The position numbers and the translations under genes are program-made. The notes under the pieces are model-generated. The model was not told the DNA's origin, searched no databases, and saw only the letters and a list, made by a program, of their open reading frames with translations. DNA of 10,674 bases from Candidatus Pacebacteria bacterium CG10_big_fil_rev_8_21_14_0_10_44_11 (lineage in GTDB: Bacteria; Patescibacteriota; Microgenomatia; UBA1400; PJMF01): the NCBI GenBank assembly GCA_002772705.1, contig PFDH01000058.1, positions 11,786 through 22,459 of the forward strand, written 5' to 3'. Shown here one piece after another: positions 1 through 6,891 of the stretch. The number at the start of each line of letters is the position of its first letter. The first letter of the stretch is position 1.

Positions 1-20
1 GACTTGTTGCGAAATAAGAA

Positions 21-506
21 TTACTTCAGCTTCAATCCAACGCCAACTGAGGGATGAATGTTTTTGCGAATGCTACGCCAAATTAAATAACCAGCCACAA
101 TCAAACTGAGCCCACTGTGAAACACAAACGAAAGGTTAGCACTCGGTTCTTTTAAGAACGCAATCAGCAAGGCCGCTAGCGTTACCACAGTCAATCTGGT
201 TAGTAGCAACTGATTGCCGGTTAACAGCGGAGAGCGATAGAATGTGCTCATTGCGAATACAATCAACCAAACCAGTAAAGGATTGGTCGACAGCAGCGCT
301 GCTAACAAGAACGTAGCAACAACGACAAAACAAATAGCCCAGCTGGTTGACCGATTGCTGACCGCCAAAACCACCAAGGCTAAAGTGACAATTGGCAGTC
401 CCAAACTTTGCTCAATTAGGATAGCAATCAAGAAAAACAACAGCCAGCTCAAAAAAGCAACCACCTCTGGCACCAATTTTCTTGACTGAAAATCAAATTG
501 CATCAT
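21..506 (-). CDS. mreD: MreD-like integral membrane protein, third gene of the mre cluster
   Basis: A 161-residue, very hydrophobic protein with about five to six membrane segments and a short basic tail (ends near VGLKLK). I call it MreD-like from position directly after mreC, from length (MreD is usually 160-175 residues) and from topology; I see no diagnostic MreD motif, and the family is poorly conserved. MreD is an inner-membrane partner of MreC in the elongasome that guides lateral peptidoglycan synthesis. The frame can be extended to a TTG at 533, which would overlap mreC by 14 bases but has no ribosome binding site. I prefer the tandem ATG codons at 506/503, 13 bases after the mreC stop. 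The stop is TAA at 21-23, and bases 1-20 hold nothing I can identify. It could be an unrelated small membrane protein. Certain as a gene, moderate for function. Confidence 0.62.
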   Translation of the reverse strand: MMQFDFQSRKLVPEVVAFLSWLLFFLIAILIEQSLGLPIVTLALVVLAVSNRSTSWAICFVVVATFLLAALLSTNPLLVWLIVFAMSTFYRSPLLTGNQLLLTRLTVVTLAALLIAFLKEPSANLSFVFHSGLSLIVAGYLIWRSIRKNIHPSVGVGLKLK

Positions 507-519
507 CGTTCTTTCGGGC

Positions 520-1293
520 TTACCAAACTTCAACTAATGGTGTCGTATAAAACGACACCAGTTGGTCAATAGGCACAGTTTTGACCGGAGAGGTAGCGAT
601 AACCTGATCAGCTGCAACCACGCCCACAAAGATACCGGCTTTAATTCCAGGCTGACCAACAGTGATAATTCTCTCGCCTGGATCAATCGTTGCTTCAGCC
701 GGCAGTTGGGTCAGAATCACGCTTCGGCCAGTCCCCTTAACCAACCCTTGAAAACCAGATTCCGTTTCTGCCAACACCGGCCGAGCATCTTTGTTGATTA
801 ACAACTCAACCTGAGCTTCTGCTGGCAAAACAGCGCTGACCCGACCAAGCAAGGTATCGGCAGTGACAATCAAACCCCCAACTCCGATCTGTTGATTGCT
901 GCCAGCGGCGATGGCCGGGTACGCATACGAAACAATCGGCACCGCGATTACTCTAGGACTTAAGGCTAAATACCGATTCTCAATCATCTTTCGAAGTTGC
1001 TGATTTTCCGCTTTGTACTGCTCAAGCTGCGAAAGCTGAGCCAGCGCAGTGGCGTACTTGGTTTTGACTTCGGCCAACTCAGCGGTACTAGAATATAAGT
1101 GACTGAGTGAGAAAAATGGCTGTTCAATATATTGAATAACAGTGGTCACCCGACTAGCAACTGGTACCAAACTCCCCTGCATGGCAATCACTACGGGCTC
1201 AACCCAACCAACCCGAGTTGCCAAGAACATTGCTAAGCTAAGCGCCACCGCCCAGATGCCCTCTTGCACCCACTGCTGTTTTGAACGATTCAT
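520..1293 (-). CDS. mreC: Rod shape-determining protein MreC
   Basis: A 257-residue bitopic membrane protein. It has a short cytoplasmic N-terminus, one membrane helix at about residues 11-31, a heptad-like coiled coil at about 70-108 rich in E, Q, K and L, and a C-terminal beta-rich domain from about 113. That domain carries the MreC-type pattern: a sugar-fold strand, a G-L-x-G-R-V turn (near 148-152), an INKDARP segment, and a late GERIITVGQPG turn. MreC links cytoplasmic MreB to MreD and the RodA/PBP2 synthase in the periplasm or its equivalent. The frame opens at an ATG at 1308 that overlaps mreB by 14 bases. I prefer the ATG at 1293, 2 bases after the mreB TAG, because a GGGA lies 9 bases upstream of it and nothing comparable precedes 1308. 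Translation is probably coupled to mreB. Length is near the lower end for the family. Confidence 0.9.
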   Translation of the reverse strand: MNRSKQQWVQEGIWAVALSLAMFLATRVGWVEPVVIAMQGSLVPVASRVTTVIQYIEQPFFSLSHLYSSTAELAEVKTKYATALAQLSQLEQYKAENQQLRKMIENRYLALSPRVIAVPIVSYAYPAIAAGSNQQIGVGGLIVTADTLLGRVSAVLPAEAQVELLINKDARPVLAETESGFQGLVKGTGRSVILTQLPAEATIDPGERIITVGQPGIKAGIFVGVVAADQVIATSPVKTVPIDQLVSFYTTPLVEVW

Positions 1294-1294
1294 T

Positions 1295-2329
1295 CTAATT
1301 TTTCCCATTCAGAGTGGCAATACCTTTGACCACATCAAGCTCTGCGGATGGAGAAACTACCACTTCTGTTTGAAATTTGTTGCTGACGTACTCGGCTAAA
1401 CCCTTAAGCAAGCTACCGCCACCGGTAAAAACCAGACCAGATGACAAGGCAGTGGTCGCTAAATCGGTTGGTAACTGTGAGAAAAAAAGTTGAATATTGA
1501 TCAGAATATCAGACAACAGTGGCTCAAACTCGGCCGCAATATCCTGACCCGCTACAACCACGGTTTTTCCAAGCTGGGAAGTCAAGTCTTTTCCTTGGAT
1601 CGACATCTTCTTTTGTTTGACTAATCGGCCAACCATTGGTGAATCAACAAAACAGATCTCTCTTTTGACTTTCTCGGCCAAATGCCAACTGATGCTGCAA
1701 TGCTCTGTTTGGCGAATTACCTCTTGAACTAATTCTGTAAACTGAACCCCACCCACTGGATATTTTCTAGCAGTGGCAATTTTCCCGGCACTAATCACCA
1801 CCATTTGAGTAGTTTGACCGCCAATCTGAATTAAACAGACTGGCAGATCATCGGCTCTGAGTCTGCCCAGCTGACTGGCCGCTGCCAGAGAGGCTGAGAC
1901 AGGAATGATGTTTCCCAAATGAGTTGAGTGGAGAGTTTGTAAAAAAAGCTGGCGTTCAATTGGCGATAATGTATCAGGCAAAGCCACGAAAAATTGATTG
2001 CCAATTAACTGAGGAATCCAGCTTGTTGGCAACTCTAACTGCTTGGCCATGGCCAAGCAGTAATTGGCAAGGTAACTTGTGTTGGCTGGAGCGGCCACTT
2101 GAATGGGAAAGATCACTTCAATTTGTTCAGCATTCTTGCCAAGCAAACGGTATGCTGGCTCACCAATGGCAAAGATTTCTTGACTGACCTTAGAAACTGC
2201 CACACAGGTAGGCTGATTAAAAATCACTTTTTCGGCATATAACATTCTAGTGTACGCCGAACCAATCTCCAGCCCATAGGTTTTTCGATGGGATTGGAGA
2301 GTGCGAATAAATCGTTTTTCCCGAGTCAT
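1295..2329 (-). CDS. mreB: MreB-like actin homologue with altered nucleotide-binding motifs
   Basis: A 344-residue actin-fold protein, the usual MreB length. The N-terminal basic segment (MTREKRFIRTLQ) resembles the membrane-binding region of MreB. It is followed by a phosphate-1-like strand LEIGSAYTR (about 20-28), the MreB-type IGEPAYRLLG segment, a phosphate-2 strand QIGGQTTQ (168-175), an AEKVKREI helix and a well-kept adenosine motif TGGGSLLKGL (302-311). MreB polymerises under the membrane and steers wall synthesis; being first in an mreBCD-type cluster supports this over PilM or FtsA. Oddly, the usual phosphate-1 Asp is Glu, the phosphate-2 DIGGGTTE is changed at three positions, and the EEP of the connect-1 segment reads SAS, so ATP hydrolysis may be weak or absent. 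A GTG at 2350 is in frame, but a promoter -10 overlaps it, so I choose the ATG at 2329. Confidence 0.86.
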   Translation of the reverse strand: MTREKRFIRTLQSHRKTYGLEIGSAYTRMLYAEKVIFNQPTCVAVSKVSQEIFAIGEPAYRLLGKNAEQIEVIFPIQVAAPANTSYLANYCLAMAKQLELPTSWIPQLIGNQFFVALPDTLSPIERQLFLQTLHSTHLGNIIPVSASLAAASQLGRLRADDLPVCLIQIGGQTTQMVVISAGKIATARKYPVGGVQFTELVQEVIRQTEHCSISWHLAEKVKREICFVDSPMVGRLVKQKKMSIQGKDLTSQLGKTVVVAGQDIAAEFEPLLSDILINIQLFFSQLPTDLATTALSSGLVFTGGGSLLKGLAEYVSNKFQTEVVVSPSAELDVVKGIATLNGKN

Positions 2330-2338
2330 CTCAGCCCC

Positions 2339-2370
2339 ATTGTATATCACAACCCAAGTTTAGGTAGTAA
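2339..2370 (-). promoter_or_regulatory. Putative promoter of the mreB-mreC-mreD cluster
   Basis: Read on the minus strand, TTACTA (2370-2365) is followed after 18 bases by TATACA (2346-2341), with an alternative -10 TACAAT two bases downstream (2344-2339). Either would start transcription about 3-5 bases before the ATG at 2329, leaving almost no leader. The -35 match is modest. The placement argues against the GTG at 2350 being the mreB start, since it would lie upstream of the transcript. Confidence 0.4.
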
Positions 2371-2409
2371 CGCAACAAACAGAAAAACTCACTATTCCAA
2401 GGATTTTCT

Positions 2410-2434
2410 AAGGAAGTATTAGACTCACTTCCTC
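2410..2434 (-). terminator. Weak hairpin at the end of the 2433-3122 gene
   Basis: AAGGAAGT (2410-2417) and ACTTCCTC (2427-2434) form a 7-8 bp stem with a 9-base loop, beginning at the TGA stop of the upstream minus-strand gene. The tail on the minus strand is AGAAAATCC rather than a run of T, so it is a poor intrinsic terminator. It may only attenuate read-through into mreB or protect the mRNA end. Confidence 0.28.
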
Positions 2435-3122
2435 AGGCTTGAGCCAAGCTATTCATGACATGAGCGCCAGAGTACCACTTGCCGTCGTTGAGCAACCGCT
2501 CTGCCTCATCAACTCGAGTTAATTTGTCGGCTTGATCGGCATAAAACTGGCGAAGACTGCTGACGCGCTCTCTGACCATTTCTTCTTTCAACTCAAGAGC
2601 TTTTTCAAGCATAATTTCTTCGAGGTCTGGAATCAACTTTTCCAGATAGACGATGATTTTCTCTTGCTTTTCTAGATCTTTTTCGGCGCTTGAATCAATA
2701 ATTTTTTGGAGTTCGGCTGATTCATCAGAAGTGACCAAAAGCTTGACATCGTACTCCAAGAAATCCTCCCAAATTACCTGCTGCAGCTCGTCAAGAAATG
2801 ACTCTTTTTGTTGATTAGTGCCATCTCTCACGCCCAACAAAAAAAAGATATTTTGGTCTTCCAACGCTTCTGAGCTTTGGGCTTCCAAACTAGTGGCAGT
2901 TGATTGAGTCGACGCGGCTATTGGTTGGGGTGGTTGAACAATCGGTTGAGGTGGTTCAGTTGGGGGCATCGTTTGATCGTTGGCGTCATTCATCGGCTCG
3001 GTGATTGGCTTACTGATCGCTTGAGTTGTCGATGTTGAGAGCGCTGGCGAAGGTGGCGTATATGCGTCAACATAGCTGGAATCACCAGCCGGGTTGGGCT
3101 GTTGGGCAGGACTAGTATTCAT
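2433..3122 (-). CDS. Hypothetical protein: Pro/Thr/Gln-rich disordered N-terminus and acidic helical C-terminus
   Basis: A 229-residue soluble protein with no signal peptide or membrane helix. Residues 1 to about 88 are low-complexity and probably disordered (P, T, S, Q), with a tandem PPQPI repeat at 57-68. Residues 90-229 are charged and helical; they start with NIFFLLGVRDG and contain DELQQVIWEDFLE and a long E/K-rich segment (about 145-190) that could form a coiled coil. The C-terminal half resembles small uncharacterised acidic helical proteins I associate with candidate-phylum genomes (possibly DUF5663), but that is from memory and untested. It lies 103 bases upstream of mreB on the same strand, so a link to the cell-shape genes is possible. 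The ATG is preceded by AGGA at 8-base spacing, one of the few good ribosome binding sites here. It ends in TGA, the only TGA stop in the window. Function unknown. Confidence 0.8.
   Translation of the reverse strand: MNTSPAQQPNPAGDSSYVDAYTPPSPALSTSTTQAISKPITEPMNDANDQTMPPTEPPQPIVQPPQPIAASTQSTATSLEAQSSEALEDQNIFFLLGVRDGTNQQKESFLDELQQVIWEDFLEYDVKLLVTSDESAELQKIIDSSAEKDLEKQEKIIVYLEKLIPDLEEIMLEKALELKEEMVRERVSSLRQFYADQADKLTRVDEAERLLNDGKWYSGAHVMNSLAQA
2920..2961 (-). repeat. Two-copy 21-base in-frame repeat encoding PPQPI units
   Basis: Bases 2920-2940 and 2941-2961 are direct repeats matching at about 15 of 21 positions. In the minus-strand protein they give two (E/Q)PPQPI(V/A) heptads. This looks like a small duplication within the disordered linker. 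Confidence 0.6.
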
Positions 3123-3149
3123 AACAAGTTTCCTATCTCTGTAGTTTAC

Positions 3150-3177
3150 AATATACTAAAACCTGATCTCAAGTCAA
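3150..3177 (-). promoter_or_regulatory. Putative promoter for the hypothetical gene, overlapping a divergent plus-strand -10
   Basis: On the minus strand TTGACT (3177-3172) and TATATT (3155-3150) are separated by 16 bases, a good sigma-70-like match. It predicts a leader of about 21 bases that contains the AGGA site of the gene starting at 3122. The -10 lies over the plus-strand -10 TATACT (3152-3157). Confidence 0.5.
3152..3157 (+). promoter_or_regulatory. Putative -10 element for the O-antigen-ligase gene
   Basis: TATACT at 3152-3157 would start transcription near 3164, giving a leader of about 20 bases before the ATG at 3184. No good -35 is visible at the expected distance (3129-3134) and no Shine-Dalgarno sequence precedes the ATG. 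Confidence 0.35.
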
Positions 3178-3183
3178 ACAAAT

Positions 3184-5376
3184 ATGACCAAAAAACTGCG
3201 ATCCCAGACCAATCTGCCTTTTTTACTTTCGGCAAGTTCTTATCAATCGCTGGTAATTGCGCTGTTTCACCTATTAGTAGTGTTTGTACCGCTCTTTTTT
3301 ACCTTCAACACCAGCGAACTGTTTGAGTTTAACAAGATGGTGGCCACGTATGCCATTACCGGTTTAATTGTCTGGGCCTGGGTGACTCGAATTATCATTA
3401 GCAAGAAATTTCTATTCAAACGAACCATTCTGGACATTCCAATTCTGCTTTTTGTTGGCTCTCAGTTGCTCGCGGTCTTTTTTTCGATCCATCCATATAC
3501 TTCACTGCTTGGCTACTACTCGCGGTTTCATGGCGGCTTTCTTTCTGTCATCACTTACGTCCTGCTTTATTATGCCTTTGTGAATAATGTCGAAAAAAAA
3601 CACTTGCCCGCTTTTTTCCTGTCAGCAATCAGTTCTGGCATGCTGGTTTCCTTGTATGCCTTTTTGGAACACTTTGGTCATTCTTTGAGTTGTCTGATGG
3701 TTAATGGTGGCAAAAGTTTTGGCGTTGATTGCTGGATTCAAGATGTGAAAAATCGAGTTTTTGCTAGTTTTGGTCAACCAAACTGGCTGGCTGCGTACTT
3801 GATCATGCTGCTGCCTGTCAGTTTTGCACTGGCACTAAAAAAATATCAAACATCAATCTTGAATTATTTGTATGTGGCTGCTTCAGTTTTATTTTTTGTC
3901 GTTACGGTGTTTACTCAATCCCGGTCAGGCTTTTTAGGTTTAGCGGTTGGCCTGGGCGTATTTTTAGGCTTGGCAATTGTAAGTTTGTCACTGCTCAAAA
4001 CAGTCAGTTTGCTGAGACACACTATAACCTGGGTGGTAATCATGGGCATAGGAATGCTTGGCGCCGCGCTGATGTTTGGCACACCATTCACTCCTTCAAT
4101 TCAATCCTGGCTAGTGCCGACAAAAGAAGCGGCGCCAACTCAGCAAACCACTACCGTCGCCGTTGTGAATAGACTGGATATTGGTGGTACAGATTCGGGC
4201 GAAATTAGAAAAATTGTTTGGAAAGGGGCGCTAGAAGTGTGGAAGCGCTACCCAATTTTTGGTTCTGGGTTAGAAACGTTTGGCTATAGCTATTATCAGG
4301 ATCGACCAGTTGAACACAATTTGGTTTCTGAGTGGGACTTTTTATACAACAAAGCCCACAATGAATTCCTCAATTTTTTGGCCACCACCGGGCTGGTTGG
4401 TCTGACCAGTTACGTCCTGCTTTTGGGCTGGGTTTTGTTCTGGGCAACAAAAAAAATGTTTACCGATTCAAGTCAAAAAGAAAATGATAAACTACTGGTT
4501 TCTGCCATGTTAGGCAGTATTGTCGCCCTCAGCATTTCTAACTTTTTTGGTTTCTCAACGGTGATGGTAACCGTGCTGCAGTATCTTTATTTTGCCGCAA
4601 TGGTTCAGCTGCTCACTCTGGAGAACACAGACGAAAAACCTGCACTCCCTCATCTTTCGTCAACCAGCTACTTTTATTTCTCAACTGCCACCTTGACTGT
4701 TCTTTTTGTTCTGAGTTGGGTTTACAACTACTGGAGTGCTGATGTGGCGTATTCAAAAGGTAAAACGTTAATGGACTCGGGTTACTTTCAGGAAGGCTCA
4801 CAAGAACTCAATCGGTCAATTCAAAAATCTCCTCAAGAAGCCCTTTTTTATGACGAACTAGCTAGCCAATACTCAAAGTATGCCGTTGCCTACGCTCAAC
4901 AGGGTTCAACAACTGAGGCTCAAGCCTTGACTACAGCCGCTATCCAAGTGAGCGACACGGTGATGAAGTTGAACAACCGACAACTAAATTTTTATAAAAC
5001 CAGGGCTCGACTTTTTATCACTTTGGCTCAACTCAAACCAACACTGCTTGAAAATGCCCGCGATACTGTCCAGCAAGCCCGCCAATTTGCCCCTACCGAC
5101 GCCAAGTTACTTTATAACTTGGGCGTGGTTGAGGTCAGTTTAGATCAAGATGACCAAGGCATTGCCGACCTAAAACAGGCAGTGGAGTTCAAGCCTAATT
5201 ATGAATCAGCGCGATATCAACTAGCCTTGGCCTACCAAAAAGTGAATCAGCCAGACCAAGCTTTGGGTCAACTGACGTATATCCACGATAATCTCTCACC
5301 CACCAATCAAGAAGTAATTGATACAATAGCCTCAATTTCAGCCGAATTATCACAGCCAACAACGACAAAAAAATAA
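3184..5376 (+). CDS. O-antigen ligase/polymerase family membrane protein with C-terminal TPR region
   Basis: A 730-residue polytopic membrane protein of the WaaL/Wzy/PglL type, which transfer or polymerise lipid-linked glycans outside the membrane. About ten or more membrane helices span residues 20-475. Family signatures are the QSRSGFLGL helix start (245-253), a large external loop at about 305-395 containing RKIVWKGALEVW and FGSGLETFG, and the HNEFLNFLATTGLVGL segment (392-407) with its conserved His. A further helix lies at about 496-515. Residues 520-730 are soluble and helical, with TPR-like units clearest at 640-700 (YNLGVVEVSLDQ..GIADLKQAVEFKP.YESARYQLALAYQK). Alternatives are a ligase acting on surface polysaccharide, a polymerase, or a protein O-glycosyltransferase acting on pilins; sequence alone does not separate these. 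def follows after 2 bases, so they are probably co-transcribed. No Shine-Dalgarno site precedes the ATG. Confidence 0.86.
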   Translation: MTKKLRSQTNLPFLLSASSYQSLVIALFHLLVVFVPLFFTFNTSELFEFNKMVATYAITGLIVWAWVTRIIISKKFLFKRTILDIPILLFVGSQLLAVFFSIHPYTSLLGYYSRFHGGFLSVITYVLLYYAFVNNVEKKHLPAFFLSAISSGMLVSLYAFLEHFGHSLSCLMVNGGKSFGVDCWIQDVKNRVFASFGQPNWLAAYLIMLLPVSFALALKKYQTSILNYLYVAASVLFFVVTVFTQSRSGFLGLAVGLGVFLGLAIVSLSLLKTVSLLRHTITWVVIMGIGMLGAALMFGTPFTPSIQSWLVPTKEAAPTQQTTTVAVVNRLDIGGTDSGEIRKIVWKGALEVWKRYPIFGSGLETFGYSYYQDRPVEHNLVSEWDFLYNKAHNEFLNFLATTGLVGLTSYVLLLGWVLFWATKKMFTDSSQKENDKLLVSAMLGSIVALSISNFFGFSTVMVTVLQYLYFAAMVQLLTLENTDEKPALPHLSSTSYFYFSTATLTVLFVLSWVYNYWSADVAYSKGKTLMDSGYFQEGSQELNRSIQKSPQEALFYDELASQYSKYAVAYAQQGSTTEAQALTTAAIQVSDTVMKLNNRQLNFYKTRARLFITLAQLKPTLLENARDTVQQARQFAPTDAKLLYNLGVVEVSLDQDDQGIADLKQAVEFKPNYESARYQLALAYQKVNQPDQALGQLTYIHDNLSPTNQEVIDTIASISAELSQPTTTKK

Positions 5377-5378
5377 CC

Positions 5379-5930
5379 ATGAAAATTGTGACTATCCCTC
5401 ATCCAACGCTGCGTAAAAAAGCTAAACCTGTTGAAGCAGTTGATAAAAAACTCAAACAGTTTGTCAAAGAGCTTGAGCAAACTCTGGCTGGGACTCGCCA
5501 GCCGATTGGAGTTGGTTTAGCGGCTAACCAAGTCAATGATCTACACCGTGTCTTTGCTACCAATATCAATCAAGAGCTGCGCTTATTTATCAACCCGCGG
5601 ATTGTTAATCAAAGCCAGAAAATTATTTTTGGCGCCAAAGCCAAAGAAGAATATTTGGAAGGCTGCTTATCAATTCCCGGCATTTATGGCCCTGTACCCC
5701 GCTATCAGTGGGTAGAGCTGGCCTATGAATTGATTGAGAGTGAAGACTTGAAAACCAAAACAGAAAAGTTTGACGACTTTGCCGCCCGAGTGATTCAACA
5801 TGAGCTTGATCACTTAAACGGAATCTTGTTTATTGATTACACTCTCAAAAATGACTTAGTGCTCTACCAAGAAAATAAAACGACCAACAAATTAGAAGCA
5901 ATTGACTCAGCGCTGTTCCAATATGTTTAA
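5379..5930 (+). CDS. def: Peptide deformylase
   Basis: A 183-residue metalloenzyme that removes the N-formyl group from nascent proteins at the ribosome exit. All three family motifs are intact: motif 1 GVGLAANQ (44-51), motif 2 EGCLS (94-98) with metal ligand Cys96, and motif 3 HELDH (141-145), which supplies two His ligands and the catalytic Glu. The N-terminal HPTLRKKAKPV segment is also typical. Length is normal for a bacterial deformylase. The ATG lies 2 bases after the stop of the O-antigen-ligase gene, with no ribosome binding site, so translation may depend on coupling. Its end overlaps the fmt start by 8 bases. Confidence 0.97.
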   Translation: MKIVTIPHPTLRKKAKPVEAVDKKLKQFVKELEQTLAGTRQPIGVGLAANQVNDLHRVFATNINQELRLFINPRIVNQSQKIIFGAKAKEEYLEGCLSIPGIYGPVPRYQWVELAYELIESEDLKTKTEKFDDFAARVIQHELDHLNGILFIDYTLKNDLVLYQENKTTNKLEAIDSALFQYV

Positions 5931-6891
5931 TCCTCCTCAAAAGATAATTGGTGTCAGTGTCGCCGGTTCAACCGAACGCACGGTTCAAGTTGCTCAAGTA
6001 TTGCTGGAGTCACCAGATTTCCAGGTGCCCTGGGTGCTGACTGGCGGTCCAAAATTAGTTGGTAGAAAACAAGTCCTGACCCCAAATCCTGTTTCGGTCT
6101 GGGCAACAAGGCGCCAGATTCCAATTATTCAAATCGAGAAAAAAATTACTGACCAAATTAAGACTGAAGTTCAAGCTCAGCCAGCTGTTGATGTTTTGCT
6201 GGTCGTTGATTTTGGCTATCTGATTCCGGCCTGGCTGCTTGAACTGCCAAAGTTGGCACCGCTTAACATTCACCCATCCAAGCTACCTCGTTGGCGTGGC
6301 AGCTCGCCTGGTCAATTTGTGTTGTTATACGGAGAAAAGAACTCGGCAGTAACGCTGATGATCATGGACAGTGCGTTAGATCATGGGCCAATTCTAACCC
6401 AACTACCACTGGCAGTTGAAAACAGCTGGACGCAAACAGATTATTACCAAAAAAGTTTTGATTTGATTGCTGCTCAACTGCCAAGTTTGATTAGTCAGTT
6501 TGCTTTGGGGCAGCTGAAAACCACAACTCAACCAGACCAATCGCCAACTCCAGTCGCTCGACGCCTGATCCGAGATGATGGCTTCATTGAGTGGCAGAGC
6601 TTGCAGATAGCAATGCAGAGTTCGGCCACGCCAGACCAGACAAAATTAAATCCGTTGTTGACCGCCGCCGCCTCCGCCCATCCTTCGCTGGCAACCTTAA
6701 TTAGCTGCGCCTGTCGCGCTTTGAGCCCCTGGCCTGGAGTCTGGACAGTAGTTCCCACCGCCCAGGGCGAACGGAGAATGAAAATTCTAGCCTGCCGCTG
6801 TTCGGAAAAAAATCAACTGATTTTAGAAACCGTTCAACTTGAGGGAAAACAATTAATGTCTTGGAACAAAATTAAACAGGCCATTCACTAG
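5923..6891 (+). CDS. fmt: Methionyl-tRNA formyltransferase
   Basis: A 322-residue enzyme that formylates initiator Met-tRNA using 10-formyltetrahydrofolate. The catalytic core is clear: NIHPSKLPRWRGSSP carries the Asn and His of the active site (N115, H117), and the MDSALDHGPIL segment supplies the catalytic Asp (D153). The C-terminal tRNA-binding domain begins near DDGFIEW (about 218-224) and has the expected RALSPWPGVWT (about 265-275) and LEGKQLMSW segments. The N-terminal substrate loop is divergent: the common GTPEFA and PDRP motifs are not present, which suits a deep-branching lineage. A TTG at 5902 opens the frame earlier, but I choose the ATG at 5923, which overlaps the def stop (ATGTTTAA) and implies coupled translation. 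It ends in TAG directly against the rpmB stop on the other strand. Confidence 0.95.
   Translation: MFNPPQKIIGVSVAGSTERTVQVAQVLLESPDFQVPWVLTGGPKLVGRKQVLTPNPVSVWATRRQIPIIQIEKKITDQIKTEVQAQPAVDVLLVVDFGYLIPAWLLELPKLAPLNIHPSKLPRWRGSSPGQFVLLYGEKNSAVTLMIMDSALDHGPILTQLPLAVENSWTQTDYYQKSFDLIAAQLPSLISQFALGQLKTTTQPDQSPTPVARRLIRDDGFIEWQSLQIAMQSSATPDQTKLNPLLTAAASAHPSLATLISCACRALSPWPGVWTVVPTAQGERRMKILACRCSEKNQLILETVQLEGKQLMSWNKIKQAIH

Noticed and set aside
1924..2187. An 87-codon plus-strand frame inside mreB
   Set aside because: It lies wholly within a well-supported gene, has no family features and is a shadow of the minus-strand coding sequence.
1295..2329. Assignment of the actin-fold gene as PilM or FtsA
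   Set aside because: The IGEPAYRLLG segment, the length and the following mreC fit MreB; there is no SHS2/1C insertion and no pilN/pilO neighbour.
2433..2435. TGA at the end of the orphan gene read as a recoded glycine codon (as in some candidate phyla)
   Set aside because: It is the only TGA at a gene end and no gene in the window needs an in-frame TGA to stay open, so the standard code is sufficient; one case cannot decide it.
3590..3600. Runs of A (for example near 3593-3600 and 4449-4455) as programmed frameshift sites
   Set aside because: The surrounding O-antigen-ligase frame is continuous with consistent membrane topology on both sides, so no shift is needed.
5902..5922. TTG start seven codons upstream for fmt
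   Set aside because: The ATG at 5923 is a stronger start codon, overlaps the def stop in a typical coupling arrangement and loses no conserved sequence.
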